This document shows positions 11,094 through 23,582 of a DNA stretch of 64,000 nucleotides, piece after piece. Position numbers and translations under genes: made by a program. The stretch covers positions 1-64,000 of the forward strand of contig JAKSZP010006630.1 of NCBI GenBank assembly GCA_022478985.1, written 5' to 3'. This DNA is from Massospora cicadina (lineage: Eukaryota; Entomophthoromycota; Entomophthoromycetes; Entomophthorales; Entomophthoraceae). The notes beneath the pieces were generated by a model. The model made no database searches. It was not told the origin of the DNA and was given only the letters and a program-made list of their open reading frames with translations. The stretch's first letter is position 1. The number at the start of each line of letters is the position of its first letter.

Positions 11094-11429
11094 TTGGTAA
11101 AGCCCATCTCCCCACAGGAGCGGAAGAAGGCCAAGCAGGCCCATAGGGCTGTGGCCAAGGAAGCGGCCAAGGCCACCACCACCATCCCACACTCACAACG
11201 CCAGGAGGACATGGAGACCTTCATGGTGGAAGCGACTTGGGAATCCATCACCCAATCAGATTGGGAGTCCCATGCCAAGCAGGCCACTCAATCTGAGGAT
11301 CCAATGGGAGATTCGATCTCACCCAATTGCTGCACCCAAGCTCCAGTCAAAACCGACTTGGGACCTATCCCAACCAATAAAATTTTTTTTGCTCCACTCA
11401 ATGGTGCACCAAACTTATCTGCACCATAA
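11094..11429 (+). pseudogene. LINE-A ORF1 C-terminal linker, in frame after stops
   Basis: A 111-residue open stretch in the same frame as ORF1 but separated from it by two stops (11034-11094). It is rich in Lys, Ala, Gln and Glu, with QERKKAKQAHRAVAKEAAK near its start, then acidic and Ser/Thr-rich. It has no recognisable domain. It is best read as the disordered tail of ORF1, equivalent to the KMAKQACKLA region near 2205 in LINE-B. Confidence 0.5.
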
Positions 11430-11604
11430 AAAATTCATCTGACGTTGGGAAAACAAAAGTGAAGGCCAAAGCCAATGTGACTCTTTCCGCAAAAATTAAC
11501 AAAAACCCTGATAGTGTTGCTGCTAACACCCACGCTGCTGTGAAAGCCCGTGGGGACCTGGAAGAGGCTGGTGGGCCCCTGGGCCCACCCCTCGCACCTA
11601 AGGT

Positions 11605-14600
11605 GTGATGGGGGAAACCTTCACTCTAGGGATGCTGAATATCGCCGGACTCAAGGCCTCCCCATCCTGGGCTAGGAAACTGAGTTTTTACAAAACAATT
11701 TACCCGTGGATATCCTGGCCATCCAGGAGTCCCACTGTCCACGAGGTTCTGAGGAAGCTTGGAAAACAATGCTCATACCATCCCTATCCTTTTGGTCAAA
11801 GCACTGTGGGGTGCTAATTTGGAAAAACAATTTTCTCAAATTCACATCCTCAGAAACATTCCTAAATGGCTGAGTGCTCATTGTCACCTTCTTGTGGGCT
11901 GACGTTGCGCACACAATCGTCAACATTTACACCCCAAACGGTGCACATGAGCATCAGGAATTTTTCTCGTCAGTCAAATCCCTCCCACTACCCCCTGATT
12001 CTTTCCTAGTTGGCGACATGAACTGTTGGCTAACCTCACCAATGGACTGGTGGCTGCCCTCACCCCACACCCCACAGTGTCACATAGAACTACGCATTCT
12101 AAAAGCCACCCTTGGGTTAATGGATGCGCTGCCATGACATGCCCCACTGCTCAAAAACATGACGTGTCCCCACGTCCACAACGGCCAATTAAGGTCCATG
12201 ACCTGCATCAACCTTATTCTAACACCGGCAAAATTCCAACCCCACATCTCCCACTTCAAAACAACGAAAATGGAATTCTCCAACCACCGACTGGTCTCAA
12301 TAACATACCACTTACCCGTCACAGTTGCAAAGGCCCCACATTGGTGCAAAATCCGCCCCCCAAGCTCGCGTCGCCAGGATTTTTCACGTGGGTGGAAGAG
12401 GCAACTTTGGTGAAATTGTTTGTTGCACCATTTTGCATGGACCCCATTTCCACATGGGCAACTTTCAAAGAAGACACCATCCACCACTATCGCCATCTCT
12501 CCTCCAGATGCTCACAAGCCACATTGGCGGTTATCTCGCGCGCGCTGGTGGAATTGGCCCACTTGGAGTCCAACATTCCAGCCACAGGATATAGCCCTGC
12601 ATGGGGCCGGAAGTGGGTGGAGGCAGCTGCCCACCTCAACGCACTTGAAAGGCAACACAAACATTGGGTTTGTGTCCAATACAGGGCCACACGCATCACT
12701 AAAGGCGACAAGTGCACTGCATACTTCTTTTAAAAAAATTTTGCACCATGCCAGAGCGTGGCCTGCACACAGGTGCAAAGATCGGATAATTCCATTGTGG
12801 ACACACTGGCCAAAGTGGCAATCGAAATGCAAAGATATTACTCCAAGTTATACCAAGCTGAACCAATTCAGCCAGCCAAAATGGCAGAATTTCTCAACTG
12901 AGCTCATATCTGCACCATTTTCTGATACCCAGAAATAATGAATTTAATTACTCCAAATGAATTATGGACAGCCATTCACGGTGCGCCAAACTGAAAATGC
13001 CCAGGCCCAGATGGCATTCCATATGAGTTCTACAAAAAATATTTTAAATATATATCCCCATTGCTGCTAGCCTCACTCAACCAAAGCCTGTTGGAAACGC
13101 GCCTCCTACCAGGAGGAAATGAGGCCTTTACTGTCACACTCTTCAAGAAAGGGGATAGGCTTGACTTAGCCAACTGGCGCCCCATTTCTCTAACAAACAC
13201 AGACACCAAAATTTTAACCAAAATCATGGCTAACCGTTTAGGGACTCTAGCATCTGCCACCATCTCCCCAGAACAATTCGGTTTCATCCCCAGAAGGTCA
13301 ATTTGGGATAACGTGCACTCTGTGGCTAATGTGTGTCAGTCCACAGCCTCTGGGGCACTTGTATTCTTGGACCAACAAAAGGCCTATGATAGAGTAAACT
13401 GGGAATACCTAAGGGCCTGCCACCATCAATTCCGCCTACCCCCCGCTTCATAAACTGGGTGATGCTGCTCATGGAATCTGCGACAATGGCAGTGCATGGC
13501 CCAGGCTTCCTAATGGAAGTAGTCCGCCCTCAAAGGGGCCTGCGACAAGGGGACCCCCTCAGCCCACTCTTATACAACTTCAGCCTTGACCCACTACTGC
13601 GAAATGTGAATGCCCACCTCACTGGGGTCCATGTGCCAGCCAAACCCCAGTCAAGATGATGGCATTTGCAGATGATTGCATGTTGGGGGTGTCTAATAAC
13701 AAAGATGCACGCGCGCTTGAAGCCCTCATCCAGGAATATTCCCGGGTAAGCAACGCGGCACTGAACGCCTCCAAAACCGCGCCATCCTCCTTGGTCGGTT
13801 TCAGAACTGCTGGGCCCCAGCAAGTAGTTCCCAACCTGGCCCATCTGCTCGCCCACGTCCACGCCTTACTAACTCAACACACACCGCTCCACTGGTGCTC
13901 CCCTTTGTTCCACGTCCTACCATAGGACCGGTACACCATCTGGGCGTGTGGATGGAGGCAGGCGGATATGCGTCAGCAGTAATGGAGTGCCATATACTGG
14001 ACAACGTGACGAAGCGAATCGCCTCTCTCAGAGCCCACCCTACTACCCTCACTGGCAGGGTTGTTCTTGCCAACTCTATGCTCCTATCCAAAGTCTGGTT
14101 CAGAGCCCACGCCATCCCCTTCTCCCCAAGCTTCTTCAAATCCCTGTATGCTTTGCTGCAAGGATGGCTTTGGTCAGGCTGCCCTCCACCAGTATGGCTA
14201 GAGGCCATGTTTGGCCCTCATCATCAAGGTGGCATGGGCCTGCTTGACTTCAAAGCCCATGCTGCCAAGATCCTGGGCACCTGAATCGCGGCCATCACCG
14301 CTCCTACACTCCCATCCCAACACTGGTCCCGTGCGGCCCGCTCCAACTTCTCCTGAGCCTTGGGCCTCAACAATCCATCAAACCCACACTCCCTGATGAT
14401 ATACCTCACATCACACACATCGGCCACAGGTCCTCACGGGACTAAAACCCACTACAAACGAATCCTACTCTCCATGCGAAGTGCAGAGTGGAGAATTTGT
14501 ATTAGTGGACATACAACCCAAAGAGGCCGCCCCTCTCCTCAGTTCACACAAGAGGTACAGGGGCTACCCATCCATGATGGCGTGATCCCCATTTGACCCC

Positions 14601-15263
14601 AAGTCCTATCCAGGGTGGACTACCTGGACATGATGGACATCCCTTATTCCACTGAGACCCAAAAGACTATCTGGAAATACGCACACCATCCTCTGTTGCA
14701 GCCTCAAGTCCGTTCCCATGTGTGGCGCTGCCTGAGGCGGGTGTATCGTAAAGCTGAGCGCTCTAATGCTTTACACTCATCCTGTGTCGTGTGTGGCCAG
14801 TATGGAACGCTGTTCCACCGCCTTGAGAAGTGCCCTACCTCTAAAGTGATATGGCGCGAAGTCCAACGTCTGCTAGGCCAGGATCAAACGCATCCCTTCA
14901 GTCTGTCAAGAGATATGTTTGCTTCATCAATGGCCTCCCCCTCCCTCCCTCCCTCCATGCTCTTGTGGTTGCAATCGCCATGTGGACTATCCACACGATT
15001 GTCTTGGATGCCATCGCTGGCTCCATCCCCACCCTCCCAGAAGCTGTCCACAGATTCCGGACTCATTTGGTGGACCACTTCCAAGTGTGGATGTTTGGAT
15101 ATCTCCCACCGCGTCGCCGATAGCTGGTCTCCTCCTGATTCCCAGTCTGGTTCATCAAATCAGACCCCTTCCTCCACACGTGCTCAATAGTGGCTACGGC
15201 CCCTATACACGTTCCCTCCCCCTCCCCATAAATGGCGTTCCCGCTGGCAACAAGAGATAGCAT
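11605..15263 (+). pseudogene. LINE-A ORF2: APE endonuclease, reverse transcriptase, C-terminal zinc region
   Basis: Endonuclease: LGMLNIAGLKA (11626), VDILAIQESHC (about 11706), FLVGDMNCW (12004) and FSNHRLVSITYHL (12277). Reverse transcriptase: NWRPISLTNTDTK (13170), FIPRRSIWDN (13284), QQKAYDRVNWEY (13373), GLRQGDPLSPLLYN (13540) and MAFADDC (13659), with catalytic residues present. C-terminal: RSHVWRCLRRVYRKAERSNA (14713), then SCVVCGQYGTLFHRLEKC (14779), a CxxC, His, Cys metal-binding pattern. The frame is broken near 11700, 12150, 13440 and 13645. A TAA at 12731 is shared with LINE-C. A -1 change at about 13779 is shared with LINE-B and LINE-C. Further breaks occur near 14281, 14597 and 14936. 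The 5' end is taken at the ATG before the endonuclease. Confidence 0.85.
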
Positions 15264-15367
15264 CGCTTCTCTGGGGTGCCCCCTGGTACTAAGTTTATCT
15301 TTCCTGAGTCATATTCAGAAGTGTCCGTCCCATGGTCGGCCTTCCCTGCAATAAATTTAAAATTTAA

Positions 15368-15384
15368 AATTAATCATTAGGCCA
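15368..15384. repeat. target-site duplication of LINE-A (right)
   Basis: AATTAATCATTAGGCCA matches the left copy at 10072-10088 at 16 of 17 positions. Confidence 0.85.
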
Positions 15385-16140
15385 GGCATCAGTTTTATAC
15401 CTCTAGGGCATCTCCTGGCCAAATTCAAGCATGTAATTTCAATAGATTATTTTCCACCTCAGTTTGGCCCTTGAACTAAAATGACTGAGACCTATAGCTA
15501 GATTTGTTGTTGGCAAAATAATCTCAATTAGGGAAGATTTCAGGGATAAAAATCGCAACAATGAGCGTGAAAAATTGTCCTAGGATCCTCTTGATTAGAG
15601 TTTCATCATACTGCTGACGAAATACATCTTCTGTGAAATTTCTGCATCAATTAAAGTAGATGACTTACCACTAAATAGGATGTCAGCAGGCCTCTCTTGA
15701 TAGCACTAGGTACTCTCATTTGGGCGGTCCATGTGAAAGTGCTATTATGCTGATTACAAAGATCAACATACAAAATCCACCCCTAGGGTGGGAAATTGAT
15801 TATGTTAAAACATCTATCTGTCCATGGGACTTTTAGATGTTATCTTCAGGTCAATCACAAACAGTTTCATATGCAGTATTTTAATATTGTGCTCAATATT
15901 TGGGATCAATTACCAAGTTTTGGTGCAGTGATAATCAAACATAATGTGCGAGTGGATTCATACCAAGCTTTTGATAAAGTCATTAATTAAATTGATGTCG
16001 GGACAATCAGCCCAAGTTAAGTGATTGCAATAGGCTTAAAGTAGAGAATTAAATTATTGGTTCATATTGGGAGGATAATCAGCCTGATCTGTTGGTTGTT
16101 GAAGGGTTTACCTTTGGGTCAACCACCAGAATCTGATAAT
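15385..16140. repeat. repeat R copy 1, right fragment (LTR-like)
   Basis: Several blocks match 48945-49655 in the same orientation: CATCTCCTGGCCAAATTC at 15408, GTCAGCAGGCCTCTC near 15680 followed by TAGCACTAGGTA, and AAGGGTTTACC with GGGTCAACCACC at 16105-16130. The unit is non-coding apart from short chance frames. Size and AT-content suit an LTR. Which element it belonged to is not settled. Confidence 0.55.
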
Positions 16141-18754
16141 AATAAAGAAAGTTATATATATAAGATTCAATAATGTTATAGGATTCTAATGGGAATAAAA
16201 AATCGTTTTGGATGAGCAGTTAGTGGGTTTCAGTAGGTTTAATAGGCTCAATGATTTTGCTAAGTAATTGGTGGTTTTTTAGGTGAATAATAAGTTCAGT
16301 TAATTTAGGAAAGCATTTGGTAAATTAGCTAAATTAATATGGGCAATGGCTTTGGGTAAGCAATTTGGTGGGTATCTCTAATATAAAACCTAATTAATTT
16401 GATTCATATAATCTGTTAATACATGTGGCGAAGCTGTGGTACCTGCTAGTATTATGTACATGTTGGCCTTAAAGCGAATTGCATAATATGGATCCCCAGG
16501 TTAAGGCTTCACCTTTAAAATGAAAACCTAATAGAGTCTCCAAGCCTTATCTAGGTGTGAATTTTTCTTTGTTTGGTTTGTTTAGTTTTTTTCAAAGTTC
16601 TAGGATGGTGATCTTACCTTATAAATTGCTTATACTAATGATTAAACATTATAATGGATGTTTGAAGCCAATGCTTTTGATGAAAATGCTGGAAATGTAA
16701 ACAGAGGGTCTGTTTGGGTTGCACACCACTCTGTGGATTAGGTGGTTTTTTAGATTTGATCTAAATATATCTCAGCTTTTATGCCATATATTTTCTAATA
16801 TTATGGATTTCGTTATAATGGCAGTAAACATCAGTTTAATTTGGATAGGGTATAAGACATTCTAACGTAGGGTCATTGTAAATTGAATGAATTGGTAATA
16901 CATTTCTAAAATCTGATTTTTGTTTTGCCAATCTGAAAGCGTTTTCTAATAAAATACTTATAATTAAACCAAAGAATTTGTCTGGATGGGTATTAATAAT
17001 CAATTCATTTTAGCTTTTGTTTAGTCTATTTACTAAATTTTAGAGAATTATCAACATTATAAAAGCAAAAAAATCTGACTGATTGTTGACTAAGGTCCAA
17101 TGATAAGTATTTAAGTGATGAGGTCGCCTTTGGTGCAGCAAACGGCCAATAAATTATGATATCTCCTTTTTACTTTCAGCATATAGTCAGTTATCTCCAT
17201 TATGAATTATTAATAGACGCTCCATCCTCAGGTTCTTTAGTTTTCAGTTATTTCAGCCTCATCTTTAGGGATGGATGTCTCAATTACAAAACTATGCTTT
17301 GAGTAGCTTCTTCTTTAAAAAGACCATATATTTCCAGAATGGGTATAGACTAACTAATTATTTTAAATTTTATCAGCTTTTTAATTGTTACTGATTAACT
17401 ATCAGTAGATGTTTTTAAATTGGTTATGGTACTTCTCTAAATGGAGAAACGTCATTGCTATGATCAATGGTATACTAGCAATGTAACAATATATCAATCT
17501 ACTATAAATGAGGCATTAAACTTACCTTGTCTGAAAAAACCGATGTAACAGTAGAGGGCCTGTGTGGATTTGTTGTTGACAATCTTAATCTGTGTGCTAG
17601 TGTTAAAATAGAACTTTTATGTAGACTAATAGAGGCTTGGGAATGAGTTATCTGAGAAAAATATCAGAACAGTGAGGCATATTGACAAATCATTATCATT
17701 ATGTTTGTTTACTGTATTAACATAAATAGGTAATTACAAAGCCCATTAAAACGAGGCATTAGGCTTGGCATATCTGAGAAAACCATTGGTATTAAGGAAG
17801 CCTTGGTTGGTTTAACGTTTCAGCGCTTGATAGGCATATTTGCGATGGGAATATTAAATATAAATCCACTTCATGATATTCAAAGGGATTTTTATGAGGT
17901 CTTGGGCACAGTTTGGAACTCTGTAAGAGAAATCTTTTGTCTTATTTGGTTCAATTTTGCTAAGCACATTTTTACTGTTAAAAATGATCTTTTTCATTCA
18001 ACTTGGTTGCTAAATAACTTACTCTGTCTAAGAGTATTATTGAAAAAACTACAAACCTTGGAAAATTCATCATCACTATGCTTGTTTAGAGGTTATGGTG
18101 ATAATAGTTAAGTTTAAAACTCAGCTTGGCAGAGGAATTCGATCTATTTGTTTGTAACCATCAGAACATCTGCATTCCTTGACAAATTCATTGTTGTTAC
18201 ACTTGCACAGCATTTTGCAATGTTAGATAATTTTGAATCCCGCATGGTGGAGGCATCAAGCTTGGAATACCTGAGAAAGCCCTTGGAATGGAGAAGGGCC
18301 ACTCCAGTTTTGTTGTTGCAGTGCTTGTTTGGCTTATTTAAGACAATATCTAAATTAATATAACTCATGACCCATGGAGAAGATACCAAAGTAAAGCTTA
18401 AACAATTTTGTCACAATCTATTTTGGGCAGCACTACATATTAATGCAAGTAGTCAGCCAAAGGGGTTTACTGGTTATTTGTAGAGTACCAATAATGCTCT
18501 TACATGTTTTTGTCCATATGCTCCTTATAGTGGCTGGTAGCGTTATGGATGATTCTTAAGGTAATCAAAGTATGGTTGGTGGTTTCGTTCTAACTTAACT
18601 TATAAGCTACACTGATAGCCTCATTTTATTTTTGGTAATTTCCCTGGTTTTTAACAAGCGCGCTCTTATCTAAGGGGACTTGACTTATTAGAAATAGACT
18701 TAATAAGTTTGCAGAAAGATTACCAAGTTTGTGAGTTTATTAAACCAAAACTTA
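16141..18754. other. AT-rich stretch with no recognised feature
   Basis: Only short open frames occur (for example 17803-18111, 102 residues, with FQRLIGIFAMGILNINPLH). None resembles a known family by eye, and I see no repeat shared with the rest of the window. It is probably very old decayed repeat DNA. Confidence 0.4.
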
Positions 18755-19907
18755 TGTAACGTCTAGGGCTGATCAGGGTCTCAATTTATATGGACCACTA
18801 GTAGTCTGAACCATTCTTTCTTCTATCCTGGGCCCAACAGGGCTAGATTTGCATCTCAGAAGGGACTTGGTAAAGAGCTCAAAAATCTGTTAAGACATAC
18901 TTTTGTTGGGGTGACTAAAATATTGGTTAAGTGTAATTTATTAAAGCTTTCATTGGTAAAACAGATACTATAGGACATGAGCTACTTAAGGGAGATAATA
19001 GGACCCAAAATGGTGTAGAACTTTAAGCTTAAAATAAATATGGAAAAGACCATTTTTTGTGAATTAGGTAAATAGCTATAGGTGTAATTAGTACCCAATA
19101 ATACACTGAAATATCATTTGACCATGAGTTTGGATCATTTCATGGTAGGTCATTTCTATTAATTTAATAAATAATGCATGGAATTCTTGATAAACTCGCT
19201 TAAATGGTAGTTCATTTTAAGTGTGGGATTCAATTGTTGCATAGTAATTTTGAGATGTTGACGTCAAACCCAGATTAGAAATAGGACTGGAAATATGCAA
19301 TTATTATTATAAAATTATGTGCCTTTTGTCTTTAGAGTAAACTCAGCATGACTTAAAACCCTAAGCCAGTGATTTGATTCTTAAATGGTAAAGACCTCAC
19401 AGATATACTTTGGACATACTTAGAAGACTTTGCCTTAGCATATATCTATAACAAGAAAGTTTGTCTCAATCATTGAATTTCAACTTGGATTCAAATTTTT
19501 CAAATCTGAGTCAAAAGTTTTAAAAATACCTTTGGCTTGGCCGTTTTGGGCGCTTGGTTGTGCATCGCCCAAGTTGTAAATTAGGCTCAAATGAGCCTAA
19601 TTAATAATTTGGGTGAGGCCCCTGAAGGGAAGCCTTTATAAGGCTTGCCCACCAATTCCAAAGCTCACTTCAGAATTTTAACCCTAGCATTCCCTTCCTG
19701 GGGAACATTGTCAGTTGCTCCCTAAACGAGCTCTGGTAAGCGGGCCCTTTTTAAATCCTGAAGAAAAATAAAGGTTGTTTTGGGGTTAGCATACCTCGCT
19801 TATCTGTTGGTCTTTTTTGGGTATCCAGTTTCAAGGAGCTTTCATGTGGTTGGGTTGGACCAACCACAAAGAGGACCTTGAATAACCAACTAGTAGCAGG
19901 CAATGTT
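18755..19907 (+). repeat. probable LTR (plus strand)
   Basis: The right end is marked by a primer-binding-like TTTGGCGCTGTTGGTGCC directly after it. About 270 bases upstream a TATA-like CCTTTATAAGGC (19633-19644) is followed by AATAAA-rich sequence (about 19768), as in LTR promoter and polyadenylation regions. The left end is set at TGTAACGTCTAGGG because LTRs begin with TG and this gives a common LTR size (about 1.15 kb), but no second copy in the window confirms it. Confidence 0.35.
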
Positions 19908-19925
19908 TGGCGCTGTTGGTGCCCC
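19908..19925 (+). other. putative retrotransposon primer-binding site
   Basis: TGGCGCTGTTGGTGCC follows a putative LTR end. The Gyp-1 element has the same TTTGGCGCT signature right after its 5' LTR (35436). Which tRNA would prime is not determined. Confidence 0.4.
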
Positions 19926-22330
19926 AAACCTCTCCCTACTCAGTTAGGCTGCTTTGGTTGCTTTTCAGTGCACCAAAGGATCATTATAATATATGGTAGT
20001 TGGAAACTGGGATTTTTGTCCGTTACAATATCTTGAGGGGTTGTAGCTCACTTGGGCTGCGTGTTATCTCCATATCATCCTTTATCACTCCTAATTACTT
20101 AATGGGGTGGCAACCAAAGCATTATAGCTAATCCTTTCCTTCAGGGCGTGAGTTTATTGTACTGTTCTGTAGCTGATGTTTTTGTTTCAAACTCAGAATT
20201 TGCTAGTTCTGTATATCTGATCTAGATTGGTGATGCATTTACCCACCTCTTAGAAAACGCAATGAAGTTACCATTTTACAACCAGCGCATCCAAGTAATA
20301 ATTTATAAAAGTTCTTCCATCAAGATGGACCCTACACCCCTGTGTTATACTTTCCACTTGACTATGAAAGGCCAGAATCATGGCCAAAGATTCCTTCTTT
20401 TAGAGTTTATCAGCACCTCCTGGTAACATTGTTGCAATTCTTAGAGCAGATTCTTTATATGTATTAGACGTTGTAACCAATCAAAATCAATAAGCTATAA
20501 TCATTTCTCCAAATTGGAGGAGAATTACTAGTCATGACTCTGTACATTGGTCAAAAAACGCTTAAAACGCTAAGAGATGCTCCTCCAGAAATCCACATAT
20601 TCTTGTTACTAGCAAGGTGATCTGGCTCTAGGCTTGTTTATCAGAAATCAATTGTCCAAAAACATCAACTTGCTGCAAATGAAGGCAGTAGGCATCCTAA
20701 GTACTGATTATGTTATAATATAAAAAATATATGCTAACTTGAGTTATTGTACCACCCCTTGTGACATCCCTACTAAATTAGTAGGTGTTGAACAACTAAA
20801 TAGATAAGTAGTGGAGATGATAATTGGCCCTTGTAACTAACTGATTAAAAGGCAGCCAATACAACATATACAAGTTTCTTATGGTGAAGACTAAAGCTGT
20901 AGCACAGTCTTATTGATCAGACTTCAGTTGATTAATTTCATAGAAGTTCTCAAATAGTGGGGTATTATAATTGTAACGAACTTTATTTTATTTTGGGCAA
21001 AAGTGGTAAAGTGAACTCAGAGGAGGCCCAGAACTCAGGATCTCATGATGCATAGGAAGCACATCATTTTTTAAGTATTGTTCCATATGTTTCATTTCTC
21101 ACTCTATTAAAGGGGAAGAAATTTTTATTTAAAGATATTTCTATTATGTGTTTGACTTTTTCACATTAACAATTTAAGCCTTTTGTAGTGAGCACCAGAT
21201 TCTTGTCTTAGTGGTACTCAATGAGCCTAAAGGTCTTCTTTCATGTGTCTTAGAGCTGCTTGATTAGTAAATTTTAGCCTCCCTTTGAAATGGCTAGGAT
21301 CGGCTTGGTGCTCTAATATTTTAAAGCTGGCTATTGGACGTAACTGAAGTATGCAACAAAACTAGATTGATACATTTCTGAACACTATATTGAGTTTAAA
21401 AAAGCAATTAAAATGGATGTGTGGGAGCCTTATGACATTAGGAACGTCTAGGCCTCCACAATCAGGATAAATCTGGTTTTTCTGGTTTAAGGGCTAAATA
21501 ATAACTTTTTGCTTTACTTTATCTGGTAACTTTGAGGTAGAGTCCTAAAGCTTCCCTATCCTGTTGTTGGAAATTAAGATGCTTCCTTATATGGATTTTC
21601 AATGTGTGATACAGTGTTATTGACACCTCATTATTTTTTAAATCCTTTTTGTCAGCCATATGAAGATTTTGCAAGTCATTTTGATGGGCCTCAGTACTGG
21701 ATTGGGGAGTTTGATTTGTTCCATGTCTAAAAATCAGACAGTAGGTTACAATTATTGCCAAAAAAGTTCAACACATCATTTTGTATCTAAGTCATATGGC
21801 CCTAAAAGTGATGGTGCTGCTTATGGACAATCTGCACATTTGACGCAAATATAAAGACAATCTGATCTATTAATTCAATGGTAAAGAAGAGTATGACTAT
21901 AAAGAAATAATTCTTTATGAGTCTTTTATGACATGTTGAGTCAGTTGAAGCCTTTATATTATCTTTTTATAGTAAAGCACTAAAGTTGATGACTTAAAAA
22001 TGCTTATACTGTACAATGCTTAGCTGCCATTTTGTTTCTGGTTTAAGCAGAAATACTCAGTTGGTTTACATAATACCTTAGTTAGATGAGGTTTCAAGTG
22101 GTCCTTTACGTTAAGGAATCTGTATTAGTTGTAGTCAAATTACATAAGCCTAAATATAATTGAAGCCCTACTGCAAAAAAAAATATTGAAATTCAAGTAA
22201 TTTTAATTTAAGGACAATATAAAAAATAAATCTTAAAAATATTAGGCATAAGAAGAGTATTTCCGCAAGGAGAAAGTCACGTTATTGTAACAAGGAAACA
22301 ACTTGTCTGCTAATGGATAAAAGCTCCTAT
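19926..22330. other. stretch with no recognised feature
   Basis: No motif-bearing frame is found. A minus-strand 80-residue frame (21761-21519) is hydrophilic with HGTNQTPQSSTEAHQNDLQN and could be a gag scrap, but nothing decides this. It may be the internal remains of the element whose LTR ends at 19907. Confidence 0.35.
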
Positions 22331-23440
22331 TGTTACCAATTATCCAGTAATTGATGAGAACACAACACCACTTGTGCTCATCTCCCACATGGGGAATACC
22401 CCAATAACTAATCTGTGGTTGTGATGAGGAAACTATATATCACGTGCTTGGAGCTTATCCTATCATCAAGTTCCATGAACAACTGAATGCTGGGAACGTT
22501 GACAATACCTAGTCGCTGACGGTATATACCTCAGTGAAGTTCCCTAGTGGAACCATAATATTGATACAGATACCAACGCTAACCTATATCTCGCCTTTCT
22601 TGTCAGCCCTATACTACGCATGCATACTTTGAATGATATCAGGACGAAGTACCCAGAGACCAGGTGAATCCTCAATACCACGTTCTTCCTAAAAGAAGTC
22701 CTTACTTTGCCGCCATAAATTGATGGAAACATCACAAAGGTTTAAGTAGTCATTTAGATCTATATATTATCAATTATTGACATTAGCTATATTTTCCAGG
22801 CTCTAGAATTCAAGTTGGACAGAACATTGCACCCTATCAGAACCATGAAGGACATCAACCCCAGAAACTTTCTTCTCATTTAAATTACTGATCTAGGACA
22901 TACCCTAGATTATTGATAGGTAGCCCTAGTCTCTTATTGTATGTCCCGCCCAACATCGCAATCAACATAAAAATCTAAACCCATCATTGTTACTTAATCT
23001 GCAGATCATTATGTGCAGAATATCAGAAAGCTTTTTTGAACATAAAAAAAGTAAACCTAGAGCAGAATCCACAATTATCCCCTTCAAAAAGGCGGCCTAC
23101 CAGGAGCCTCTTGGAGTAAAAAATTGTTATCTAGGAAACACCTAAGTGATAATAATTAAAAAAGCAGCAAACAAGCAAAGAATTAAATGAGAAAGGCAGA
23201 TAATGGGAGTGATTTTCATCTTAAATTCCATAATGTGCAAACAAAATTAGGATGTTAGTAACTTACAAAGATGATTTAATGATAATGTAAGGGATCTTAG
23301 CTGATAATAGCTTTATAAAAGGTTGATTGAAACATTAAGTCAACCATTATCTGACCATAATTATCATTTAAAACCCTTCAATAACAGCTTTAAGAATAGC
23401 GTTTACAATTATTACTATAGTTCCCCAGTCTAAGCCTTAC
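22331..23440 (+). repeat. Gyp-H 5' LTR
   Basis: The segment begins TGTTACCAATTATCCAGTAA and aligns with TGTAACAACTATCAGTAA at 49708. Shared blocks continue: CAGAACCATGAAGG (22838) with CAGAACCAAGAGAGG (49939); CCATCATTGTTACTTAATCT (22981) with 50077; TTAGGATGTTAGTAACTT (23247) with 50350; and TAAAAGGTTGATTGAAA (23315) with 50419. A gag-like start follows in both copies. The right end is approximate. The two copies are old and differ by many substitutions. Confidence 0.6.
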
Positions 23441-23582
23441 ACCCCCTATATCCAGTTATGTAACTTAGCACCCTGCTAATGAAAGGTAATTGAGTTTTTA
23501 GCTTTATTTAGTTTTATCATAAACTTTTCCTTTGATATTCTTTGATCACCTTATATTTAACTTTCTCCTTTGCTATTTTACT

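Larger units (their letters stand above)
10089..15367 (+). mobile_element. LINE-A, full-length non-LTR retrotransposon
   Basis: A 5279-bp element between 17-bp TSDs (10072-10088 and 15368-15384, 16 of 17 identical). It contains ORF1 with a CCHC knuckle, an APE-type endonuclease, a reverse transcriptase with an intact FADD, a C-terminal Cys/His region, and a 3' tail (15324-15367) ending in AATAAATTTAAAATTTAA. It is C-rich and much closer to LINE-C than to LINE-B, so it is a younger subfamily. Frameshifts, and a TCCC-repeat expansion around 14936-14955, show that this copy is no longer active. Confidence 0.92.

Noticed and set aside
15385..16140. Repeat R as the 5' LTR of the minus-strand gag element at 1-8100
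   Set aside because: The second R copy is followed on the plus strand by a primer-site-like sequence, which implies the opposite orientation. Ownership is left open.
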